A stretch of 15,241 bases of DNA from an uncultured Opitutia bacterium. Lineage in GTDB: Bacteria > Verrucomicrobiota > Verrucomicrobiia > Opitutales > UBA953. A model generated the notes under the pieces. It worked only from the letters and a program-made list of their open reading frames with translations, was not told where the DNA came from and made no database searches. The stretch spans positions 1-15,241 of the forward strand of contig CAIXQT010000111.1 in the NCBI GenBank assembly GCA_903921665.1, in the 5' to 3' direction. Below are positions 1 to 5,364 of the stretch, piece by piece. Numbering within the stretch: the stretch's first letter is position 1; each line of letters begins with the position of its first letter. A program made the translations under genes and the position numbers.

Positions 1-178
1 CAAGAACGCGAAGAACTCCTTCACGCTCCCGGGCCTCGGCAAGCTCGTCCTCGTCCACCGCAAGGCTCGCCTCGGTCGCAACCCTGCCACCGGCGAAACC
101 ATCCAGATCAAGGCTAAGAAGGTCGTGAAGTTCCGCGTGGCTAAGGCCGCCAAGGACGCGATCCTCGGCGCCAAGTAA
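1..178 (+). CDS. HU-family histone-like DNA-binding protein (C-terminal part)
   Basis: The gene runs in from outside the window; the reading frame begins at base 2 and stops with TAA at 176-178, giving 58 residues of the C-terminal part. The segment contains the HU hallmark around GRNPATGE, the arm that inserts into the DNA minor groove, followed by a stretch rich in Lys/Arg/Val (KKVVKFRVAKAAKDAI) that matches the final strand and helix of HU/IHF proteins. Family knowledge: HU binds DNA without sequence specificity as a dimer and compacts and bends the nucleoid. The tail reads Lys-rich where many HU proteins have a proline-rich PAKxVPxFxPGK segment. The N-terminal helices are outside the window. 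A strong intrinsic terminator follows 20 bases after the stop, so this is the last gene of its transcript. Confidence 0.9.
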   Translation, partial: KNAKNSFTLPGLGKLVLVHRKARLGRNPATGETIQIKAKKVVKFRVAKAAKDAILGAK

Positions 179-198
179 TCTCTCCCGAGATTCACGCC

Positions 199-228
199 AA
201 AAGGCGCTCCGCAAGGAGCGCCTTTTTT
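199..228 (+). terminator. Intrinsic terminator of the HU gene
   Basis: A perfect 12-bp inverted repeat (199-210 with 215-226) closes on a GCAA tetraloop and runs into six T residues (223-228). The A residues at the base of the left arm could also make it work for transcripts arriving from the right. Confidence 0.93.
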
Positions 229-323
229 GTTGTCCGCGTTTTCGCATGACGCGCGCCAGGCCGACAGGCACGGTTTTTCTTGCACGCACCGACGCTCGCG
301 GAGTGAATGCACGTCCGCAATCC

Positions 324-407
324 GCCCGGGTGGCGAAATGGCAGCCGCAGCGGACTCAAAATCCGCCGCCCTCTAAAGGCATGAAGGTTCGAGTCCTTTC
401 CCGGGCA
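324..407 (+). tRNA. tRNA-Leu (anticodon CAA)
   Basis: The acceptor arm pairs 324-330 (GCCCGGG) with 400-406 (CCCGGGC), with discriminator A at 407. The anticodon stem is GCGGA/TCCGC around a 7-base loop at 355-361, and the anticodon CAA sits at 357-359, reading UUG. A long variable arm (from about 367) as expected for class II tRNAs and a T arm with TTCGAGT (388-394) are present; the outer T-stem pair is a G-U wobble. The 3' CCA is not encoded, so it must be added by a nucleotidyltransferase. A weak promoter-like pair (TTGCAC at 280-285, GTGAAT at 303-308) lies at the right distance upstream, but I would not rely on it. Confidence 0.95.
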
Positions 408-421
408 CTTGCGGCGTCGAT

Positions 422-449
422 CGCCGGAGAAGCGCAAGCCTCTCCGGCG
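422..449. terminator. Hairpin between convergent tRNA-Leu and DUF4236 gene, possible bidirectional terminator
   Basis: Nine perfect pairs (422-430 with 441-449), then an A-C mismatch, then two more GC pairs close on a GCAA tetraloop (434-437). It lies 15 bases past the tRNA and 9 bases past the stop codon of the opposing gene, which is where a shared terminator is expected. There is no T tract on either side, so it may instead work as an RNA 3'-end processing or stability element. Confidence 0.45.
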
Positions 450-458
450 GCTTCGCGT

Positions 459-722
459 TCAGCGCGCCCACGCGACGACGCCGGCGAGCGCGGACGCCAG
501 CAGGAGCATGAAGACGAACACCGACGCGCAGCCGCGATTCGAAAGTCGTTCCTTATAAGAAAGTCCGCTGCCGGGAATTCCGACCGTACCGTCGACGCGA
601 TCCTTGCGGACGTTGATCGTCGCGCCAGGACGTCCGGCCGATAAGGAAGTCCCGGTCTTCGAGACGTTGATCCGGAAGAATTTCCCGAGCGGGATTGTTT
701 TTCGGAAACGGAAGAAACCCAT
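459..722 (-). CDS. DUF4236-type small protein with C-terminal membrane segment
   Basis: An 87-residue protein. Its first 60 residues fit the DUF4236 pattern: an FRFRKTI opening, INVSKTGTSLSAG, then GTVGIPGSGLSY. This domain is typically N-terminal and of unknown function. Residues about 65-84 (ASVFVFMLLLASALAGVVAW) form a single hydrophobic segment, so the protein is probably membrane-anchored with the DUF4236 part on one face. The frame stays open upstream as far as 920, but the conserved domain starts exactly at the ATG at 722-720, so I chose that start; the upstream extension has no domain-like content. No Shine-Dalgarno sequence is visible. The gene converges on tRNA-Leu and is monocistronic as far as can be seen. 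Domain assignment is from motif memory. Confidence 0.8.
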   Translation of the reverse strand: MGFFRFRKTIPLGKFFRINVSKTGTSLSAGRPGATINVRKDRVDGTVGIPGSGLSYKERLSNRGCASVFVFMLLLASALAGVVAWAR

Positions 723-1030
723 CGCCGCCAAGTTAGCGGTCGCCCCATACGGCCGCAAGCCCGGGCAGGCAGGGGCGATCGGGGAATCTCTTATGACACT
801 CTGTAGACCAGGCCGGACTTGCTTTTCCCGGGCGGATCGCCCAGAGTATCGGCAGTTCATTATCAGACGCATCACGAGCAGGACGGGCGAAAGCCGAACC
901 TGCACCAACCGAGCCCCCAAGGGCCGCGGTGGTCATCGGAACCGAAAGGAACCGAGATGAGAGCCGAAAGGCTAAAACCCAGTCCCCCGTGGATTGATCG
1001 TGATGCGCGCCCCTTCCAAAGCCGCCCACC
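723..1030. other. 308-base intergenic region between divergent genes
   Basis: This stretch separates the DUF4236 gene (leftward) from the integrase-arm-like gene (rightward) and must hold both promoters, but I see no convincing -35/-10 pair. Open frames cross it in several directions without recognisable protein character. The only regular structure is a small hairpin at 962-973 (AGCC-GAAA-GGCT) and a second CCGAAAGG core at 942-949 upstream of it. Confidence 0.5.
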
Positions 1031-1264
1031 ATGATCAACACCAACGAAACCACCGCCCGACCGGCCACCCCTAAGCTGTCCATCCGCGTCAGCGAGGACA
1101 ACCGCCTGCACCACCTCTGGAACAACAACGGGACCTGGTGGCTGCACTATACCGAGCACCTCGCGGACTTCACCAAGCGCCGCGTCCGACGCTCGCTCCG
1201 CACCCACGACCTCGAACTGGCCATACGCCGACGCGACGAATGGCTGCAAACGGCTGCGGCCTGA
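1031..1264 (+). CDS. Small protein resembling the N-terminal segment of tyrosine recombinases
   Basis: A 77-residue basic protein. Residues 29-72 (LWNNNGTWWLHYTEHL..., then KRRVRRSLRTHDLELAIRRRDEWL) resemble the arm-type DNA-binding or linker segment that opens many phage-type integrases: a 'GTWWLxY' strand, a basic strand ending in 'SLxTxD', then a helix 'LAxAxxRRDE'. Nothing of the core-binding or catalytic domain (R...HxxR...Y) follows; the frame stops at 1262-1264. Codons end predominantly in G or C, as in neighbouring genes, which supports real coding. There is no Shine-Dalgarno sequence before the ATG (only CCGCCCACC). It could be an integrase remnant, an excisionase-like accessory factor, or an independent small DNA-binding family that shares the fold. 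Similarity to the integrase N-terminus is my inference from motif shape. Confidence 0.72.
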   Translation: MINTNETTARPATPKLSIRVSEDNRLHHLWNNNGTWWLHYTEHLADFTKRRVRRSLRTHDLELAIRRRDEWLQTAAA

Positions 1265-1269
1265 TCGCC

Positions 1270-1332
1270 ATGAACCTGATCTGGCTCCTGGCGATCATCG
1301 CCTTCCATGTGCTCGCGGCACGCCGATTCTGA
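1270..1332 (+). CDS. Possible 20-residue hydrophobic peptide
   Basis: A short frame starts with ATG 5 bases after the stop of the preceding 77-residue gene and ends with TGA at 1330-1332, directly abutting the stop codon of the convergent beta-barrel gene. It would encode a peptide with a hydrophobic stretch (LIWLLAIIAFHVLA) and a basic end (ARRF), the shape of a small single-span membrane peptide with a cytoplasmic positive tail. Close spacing would allow translational coupling. Length alone gives no statistical support, and no family is recognised, so it may be chance. Confidence 0.3.
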   Translation: MNLIWLLAIIAFHVLAARRF

Positions 1333-2232
1333 TCAGAAGCGGGCGCCGACGCGCGCGGCCAGGCCCCACTGGGCGCCGGGTTGGAAAGAACCCTGCGTCT
1401 CGCCGTCATGCTTGAAGCTGTGTCGCGCGAAGGCGACCCATTCGGCGGAACCGCGCACGAACCACGTGCCGGACTTCTCGAGGAACTGAGTGATGCCGAC
1501 GCGGATCGGCACTTCACCGATGGCCACCGCGCGCGAGCCGTAGCTGCCGTCGGAAAGCGCGAAGCTCAAGGTCTCGTAGGCGACCGTGAGGTCGACCGTC
1601 GTAGCGCGATCCTCGGTCAAGAAACCGCGGACGATGATCCCGTTCTGCAGGCCGGTGGCACGTAGCTCGACTTCCGCATGCTTGCACGGACGCCAGGTGG
1701 CCTTGACATAAGGAATGGGCAGGATGGAGGCCTCGAAGCGATCCTCGAAGAGAACGCCGATGGCGAGATCGGTCTCGGCATCCGGGCGCCAGCGCGCGGC
1801 GGCGCCCAGCCCCCAGCGATGCGAACTACCCAAGCTCACGCCCTCTTCGGCCGCGAACTCCAGGGCATAGATCAGCTGGACCGCGTACTTCTGATTCCAA
1901 TCCCACTGACGGAACCCTGTGACCATGACGTCGGTCGAATCGCCGTACGAACGATCGGAGCCGGCGATCGCGCCGCTGAAACGGTTGGCGTACTTATACC
2001 ACTCGAAGTCGATCGCCCGATCCGGCGTCTGGTAGATCAGCTCGGCGCCCGTACGAGAACGTCCGAACTCACCAGCGACGCCGCCGGAATGACTGACCGC
2101 ATCGGAGGCCCGATACTGATAATCAGCGGCGAACACCCAATTCTTGGCCGGAGAGGTTTCGGCTGCCGATAGTTGTGTGGAAAATAATGCACAAAATAAG
2201 GCAGCGTGCTTAACTTTAAGCAGTCTATTCAT
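1333..2232 (-). CDS. Secreted outer-membrane beta-barrel protein
   Basis: A 299-residue protein from the ATG at 2232. The N-terminus (MNRLLKVKHAALFCALFSTQLSAAETS) is a signal peptide with cleavage likely after residues 23-24. The mature part alternates short amphipathic strands rich in aromatic residues (e.g. WVFAADYQYRAS, AVQLIYALEF, TVDLTVAYETLSFAL) and ends in GLAARVGARF; the terminal Phe is the classic BAM-recognition feature of outer-membrane barrels. An upstream in-frame start at 2307 would add 25 residues ahead of the signal peptide and is unlikely. It may belong to the DUF6268-like barrels, but I cannot confirm this. It is divergent from the first ammonium transporter, sharing a 95-base intergenic region, so co-regulation by nitrogen status is possible but not shown. 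Function unknown: perhaps a porin-like or structural barrel. Confidence 0.8.
   Translation of the reverse strand: MNRLLKVKHAALFCALFSTQLSAAETSPAKNWVFAADYQYRASDAVSHSGGVAGEFGRSRTGAELIYQTPDRAIDFEWYKYANRFSGAIAGSDRSYGDSTDVMVTGFRQWDWNQKYAVQLIYALEFAAEEGVSLGSSHRWGLGAAARWRPDAETDLAIGVLFEDRFEASILPIPYVKATWRPCKHAEVELRATGLQNGIIVRGFLTEDRATTVDLTVAYETLSFALSDGSYGSRAVAIGEVPIRVGITQFLEKSGTWFVRGSAEWVAFARHSFKHDGETQGSFQPGAQWGLAARVGARF
2173..2194. promoter_or_regulatory. Weak dyad upstream of the first amt gene
   Basis: TTGTG-N12-CACAA, centred about 140 bases upstream of the predicted sigma-54 start. A 22-base element with the same right half and a one-mismatch left half (TTGAG-N12-CACAA) lies at 3667-3688 before the second amt gene. 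The GTG...CAC orientation is opposite to the NtrC consensus, so an NtrC site is not implied. It lies inside the signal-peptide codons of the divergent barrel gene. Confidence 0.2.
2207..2222. promoter_or_regulatory. Perfect dyad TGCTTAA-CT-TTAAGCA, candidate activator site for the first amt gene
   Basis: Seven-base perfect arms separated by two bases (TGC-N10-GCA overall), centred about 110 bases upstream of the predicted sigma-54 transcription start. That is the usual range for enhancer-binding proteins such as NtrC or NifA. The NtrC consensus is TGC-N11-GCA, so this is one base shorter. A TGC-N10-GCA dyad also sits about 99 bases upstream of the second amt promoter (3637-3652). The site lies within the 5' codons of the divergent barrel gene. 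Confidence 0.4.
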
Positions 2233-2297
2233 GGTTAAAAATAAATTAATCCTGAAATCCAATGAAGGCAAGCGAGTTGCCCGACCTGATTGTTTTA

Positions 2298-2313
2298 TGG
2301 CACGCATTTTGCT
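2298..2313 (+). promoter_or_regulatory. Sigma-54 promoter of the first amt gene
   Basis: TGGCAC-N5-TTGCT matches the sigma-54 (RpoN) -24/-12 consensus completely, with GG at 2299-2300 and GC at 2311-2312 separated by exactly 10 bases. With C2312 as -12, transcription should start near 2324, only about four bases before the ATG at 2328. Confidence 0.87.
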
Positions 2314-2327
2314 TAATAAGCCGCAAC

Positions 2328-3605
2328 ATGCTTATTTCTGCCACCCCTGCTCCTTCTACCGGCGACAACGTCTGGGTCCTAGTGAGTTCCGCGCTCGTCC
2401 TCATGATGTGCATCCCGGGCCTCTTCCTTTTTTATGGAGGCCTAGTTCGCGGCAAGAACGTGCTTTCGATCGCCGCCCAGTGCCTGGCCCTCACCGCCAT
2501 GGGCATCCTCATGTGGTGGGCCTTCGGGTATAGCCTCGTCTTCGGCAAGAGCTACGCCGGCAGCTTCGTCGGACATATCTTCGGCGGCGGCGAGCATTTC
2601 GGTTTCGCCGGCCTCGGCGCGGAATCGAGCGCCTATGATAACCGGATCTCCGGCGCGACGTTCGCCCTCTTCCAGGCCATGTTCGCGGCGATCACCCCAG
2701 CCCTCATCATCGGCGCCGTCGCCGAGCGCATGAAGTTCTCTGCGGTCATGTTCTTCTCCTTCCTCTGGACGATTCTGGTCTACTACCCGGTCGCGCACGC
2801 CGTCTGGGGCGTCACCGGCGACTTCTCCGGCATCGCCAACGCGGACGCTTCCTTCAAGGCCGCCGACTTCGCCGGCGGCATCGTCGTGCACATGACCTCG
2901 GGCTGGTCCGCGCTGCTCCTCTGCATCCTCGTCGGCCCGCGGGCCGGCTTCGGCAAACGCCCGATGACCCCGCACAGCATGGTGCTTTGCGTCATCGGCA
3001 CCGGCTTGCTCTGGGCTGGCTGGTATGGCTTCAACGCTGGTTCCGCCCTCGCCGCCGATGGCATCGCCATCCAGGCTTTCCTCACCACGACGCTCGGTGC
3101 CGCCACGGCCACGCTCGCATGGGCGGTCGTAGAGAAACTCCATCGCGGCAAGATCTCCGTGCTCGGACTTTGCTCGGGCGCGATCGCCGGCCTCGCCACC
3201 GTGACCAACGCCGCAGGCTTCGTCTCCGGCGGTTCCGCCGTGCTGATCGGCGTGCTGGCCGGAACAATCTCCTACTGGGCCTGCTCCGTCCTGAAGCCGA
3301 AGTTCGGCTACGATGACGCACTGGATACCTTCGGCGTACACGGCGTCGGCGGCACCATCGGCGCGCTCGCGACGGCTTTGCTCATGAATGCGCAGGCGAA
3401 TCCGACCGGCGGCGCGCTGGTCGCGAAAGGCCTGCTCAAGGGCCAGCTCCTCGCCATGGTGCTTTGCGTCGTCGTCTCGCTTGTCATGACCTGGATCATC
3501 GCGAAGATCGTCGCGTCGACCATCGGACTGCGTGCTTCCGAAGAAGCCGAGGCGCAGGGCCTTGATATCGCGGATCACGGCGAAGAAGGCTATTCCCACA
3601 ATTAA
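2328..3605 (+). CDS. amt: Ammonium transporter, Amt family (first copy)
   Basis: A 425-residue polytopic Amt/AmtB-type channel that conducts ammonium/ammonia across the inner membrane. The twin conduction-pore histidines are present as H188 (GGIVVHMTSGW) and H338 (TFGVHGVGG), and the structural Asp of AmtB D160 corresponds to D180 (AADFAGG). Other family blocks are PGLFLFYGGLVRGKN (30-44), ALIIGAVAERMKFSAV (125-140), WYGFNAGSALAADG (232-245) and the C-terminal GLRASEEAEAQGLDIADHGEEGYSHN tail that in homologues contacts P-II proteins. The frame is open from 2262, but starting there would put the sigma-54 promoter inside the gene, so I chose ATG 2328. There is no signal peptide, unlike the tandem paralogue downstream. 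No Shine-Dalgarno sequence is possible on the predicted 4-base leader. Transcription is expected under nitrogen limitation through an enhancer-binding activator. Confidence 0.95.
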   Translation: MLISATPAPSTGDNVWVLVSSALVLMMCIPGLFLFYGGLVRGKNVLSIAAQCLALTAMGILMWWAFGYSLVFGKSYAGSFVGHIFGGGEHFGFAGLGAESSAYDNRISGATFALFQAMFAAITPALIIGAVAERMKFSAVMFFSFLWTILVYYPVAHAVWGVTGDFSGIANADASFKAADFAGGIVVHMTSGWSALLLCILVGPRAGFGKRPMTPHSMVLCVIGTGLLWAGWYGFNAGSALAADGIAIQAFLTTTLGAATATLAWAVVEKLHRGKISVLGLCSGAIAGLATVTNAAGFVSGGSAVLIGVLAGTISYWACSVLKPKFGYDDALDTFGVHGVGGTIGALATALLMNAQANPTGGALVAKGLLKGQLLAMVLCVVVSLVMTWIIAKIVASTIGLRASEEAEAQGLDIADHGEEGYSHN

Positions 3606-3625
3606 GCCCGTTTTTCCGGGTAGCT

Positions 3626-3663
3626 GACCACAGGCCTGCTTTTTTTCGAGCAGGCCTGCGGTC
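3626..3663. repeat. Long inverted repeat with T-tract loop between the two amt genes
   Basis: Fourteen-base arms (3626-3639 and 3650-3663) pair with one mismatch around the loop TTTTTTTCGA (3640-3649). As RNA this is a very stable hairpin and probably marks the 3' end of the first amt transcript, although the T run is in the loop rather than after the stem. The inner part is a TGC-N10-GCA dyad (3637-3652) centred about 99 bases upstream of the second amt transcription start, so it may double as an activator binding site. A smaller hairpin with a T loop (CCCG-TTTTTC-CGGG, 3607-3620) precedes it. Confidence 0.7.
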
Positions 3664-3716
3664 GCGTTGAGACTGTTTTTAGGCACAATCAAGTCATCGG
3701 CTCGAAAGGTGGCGGT

Positions 3717-3732
3717 TGGCACGGGGGTTGCG
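3717..3732 (+). promoter_or_regulatory. Sigma-54 promoter of the second amt gene
   Basis: TGGCAC-N5-TTGCG carries every invariant sigma-54 position: GG at 3718-3719 and GC at 3730-3731, 10 bases apart. With C3731 as -12 the start of transcription falls near 3743, about four bases before the ATG at 3747. The distance from the -12 C to the A of the start codon is 16 bases, identical to the first amt gene. Confidence 0.87.
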
Positions 3733-3746
3733 AAAGAGCACTCGCC

Positions 3747-5255
3747 ATGAACTCCCTGCTACGAACTCTCACCATCCTCGCTCTGGCGGCAGTGCCCTAT
3801 CTGTCGTCCGCGCAGAACGCACCCGCTCCGGCGGCTGCTACTCCCCCGCCCGCTCCGGCGCCTTCGCTTGAACAGCGTATCGCCGGCCTCGAGGCTGCCA
3901 TCGGTAACGGCGATCCCACCGCCTCCCTCAAGGATGCGAAGGGCGCCATTCCCGCCGGCCTCACCACGCCGACCGTCGGCGTCGCGGCTCCCGGCCATAA
4001 CGGCTTCATGATGGTCTGCGCCGCCTTGGTGCTCTTCATGACGCTCCCTGGCCTCTTCCTCTTCTACGGCGGCCTGGTGCGCGCGAAGAACATCCTCTCC
4101 GTCGTCGCCCAGTGCTTCGGTCTCGCCGGCCTGGTCGCGATCCTCTGGTGGGCCGTGGGTTACTCCCTGGTCTTCGGCAAGAGCTTCGACGGCACCCTGC
4201 TCGGCCACTTCTTCGGCGGCAGCGAGTTCTTCTTCCTCAACGGAGTGAACTCGGCCCCGAACACCGACTACGCCTATTGGATCTCCCAGAACGTCTTCTC
4301 GATGTACCAGCTGATGTTCGCGATCATCACCCCGGCCCTCATCGTCGGCGCCATCGCCGAACGCATGAAGTTCTCCGCCGTCATGCTCTTCATGCTCGGC
4401 TGGATGTTCCTCGTCTACTTCCCGATGGCCCACGCGATCTGGGGTATCACCGGTGACATGAACGGCGTCTGGAACGCCAAGGCCGCCATCAAGGCGATCG
4501 ACTTCGCCGGCGGCACCGTGGTGCACATGACCTCCGGTTGGTCCGCGCTCCTGCTCTGCATCATCCTCGGACCCCGCATCGGTTTCGGCAAGAAGGCCAT
4601 GACGCCTCACAGCATGGTGCTCTGCGCGATCGGTACCGGCATGCTCTGGGTCGGCTGGTACGGCTTCAACGCCGGCTCGGCGCTCGCCGCCGACGGTGTC
4701 GCCGCCCAGGCCTTCACCACCACGACCCTCGCCGCTGCGGTCGGTGCCTTCACCTGGGCCGCCCTCGAGTGGATCATCCGCAAGCACGCCAGCGTCCTCG
4801 GCTTCTGCTCCGGCGCCGTCGCCGGCCTGGTCGTGATCACGCCCGCCGCGGGCTTCGTGTCCGTCAACTCTGCGGTCCTGATCGGCGTGCTCGCCGGTGT
4901 GGTACCCTTCCTGGCGGTGGTCTACCTGAAGGCCAAGCTCGGCTACGATGACGCGCTCGACACCTTCGGCGTCCACGCGGTCGGCGGCACCCTCGGTGCC
5001 ATCGTGACCGGCATCTGCGCCACGACCGACGTCAACGCCAACCTCGCCACCAACCTGAAGGACATCGTGGGCAAGAGCCTGTACCTCGAACAGCTCAAGG
5101 CGATCGGCGTCACCCTGATCATCTCCCTGGTCGCCACCGCGATCCTCGCCTACCTGGTGAAGGCCCTGATCGGCCTCCGCCCGACCGAGGAAGAAGAAGC
5201 CCGCGGTCTGGATATCTCGGACCACGGCGAAGAAGGCTACAGCCACAATTCCTAA
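3747..5255 (+). CDS. amt: Ammonium transporter, Amt family, with signal peptide and long N-terminal extension (second copy)
   Basis: A 502-residue Amt-type ammonium channel, paralogous to the gene just upstream. Pore histidines are H260 (GGTVVHMTSGW) and H410 (TFGVHAVGG); the structural Asp is D252. Residues 1-22 (ending LSSAQ) are a typical signal peptide. Residues about 23-40 are Ala/Pro-rich and 41-80 form a linker with a short helical piece (SLEQRIAGLEAAIGNGD) before the first channel helix at about 86. The channel core therefore begins about 70 residues later than in the first copy. Many Amt proteins are made with a cleaved signal peptide, but this pre-core segment is longer than needed. 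The C-terminus (GLRPTEEEEARGLDISDHGEEGYSHNS) keeps the family tail. The start is fixed by the signal peptide and the absence of other nearby ATG codons. The gene has its own sigma-54 promoter and a strong terminator at 5280. Confidence 0.95.
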   Translation: MNSLLRTLTILALAAVPYLSSAQNAPAPAAATPPPAPAPSLEQRIAGLEAAIGNGDPTASLKDAKGAIPAGLTTPTVGVAAPGHNGFMMVCAALVLFMTLPGLFLFYGGLVRAKNILSVVAQCFGLAGLVAILWWAVGYSLVFGKSFDGTLLGHFFGGSEFFFLNGVNSAPNTDYAYWISQNVFSMYQLMFAIITPALIVGAIAERMKFSAVMLFMLGWMFLVYFPMAHAIWGITGDMNGVWNAKAAIKAIDFAGGTVVHMTSGWSALLLCIILGPRIGFGKKAMTPHSMVLCAIGTGMLWVGWYGFNAGSALAADGVAAQAFTTTTLAAAVGAFTWAALEWIIRKHASVLGFCSGAVAGLVVITPAAGFVSVNSAVLIGVLAGVVPFLAVVYLKAKLGYDDALDTFGVHAVGGTLGAIVTGICATTDVNANLATNLKDIVGKSLYLEQLKAIGVTLIISLVATAILAYLVKALIGLRPTEEEEARGLDISDHGEEGYSHNS

Positions 5256-5279
5256 GCGCCCCTCAGAGGGAGCCGGCTC

Positions 5280-5315
5280 GCAGGCCGTCCGATACCGGAC
5301 GGCCTGCTTCTTTTT
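5280..5315 (+). terminator. Intrinsic terminator of the second amt gene
   Basis: Perfect 12-bp arms (5280-5291 with 5296-5307) around loop ATAC, followed by TTCTTTTT (5308-5315). It isolates the amt pair from the next gene. Confidence 0.93.
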
Positions 5316-5343
5316 AGGGGTAATCTGAAAGGCACGTTTTCAC

Positions 5344-5349
5344 TATATT
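5344..5349 (+). promoter_or_regulatory. Candidate -10 element of the MerR-like gene
   Basis: TATATT matches the -10 consensus at five of six positions in an otherwise GC-rich region. It lies 16 bases before the upstream ATG candidate (5365). No good -35 hexamer is found at the usual spacing (5321-5326 reads TAATCT), which would suit an activated promoter. Confidence 0.3.
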
Positions 5350-5364
5350 ATTGCCCTTTCCGAG

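Noticed and set aside
246..748. Open frames running across the tRNA-Leu on both strands.
   Set aside because: They cover a structurally perfect tRNA and show no protein-like pattern; only the DUF4236 frame nearby is credible.
942..973. Two CCGAAAGG cores upstream of 1031, considered as a riboswitch or regulatory RNA.
   Set aside because: Only one forms a four-pair stem; there is no larger conserved architecture that I can recognise.
2442..5246. Long open frames antisense to the two amt genes (about 426 and 495 residues).
   Set aside because: They are mirror frames of highly GC-biased amt coding sequence, rich in Asp/Glu/Gly/His without any domain pattern. The sense strand encodes unmistakable Amt proteins.
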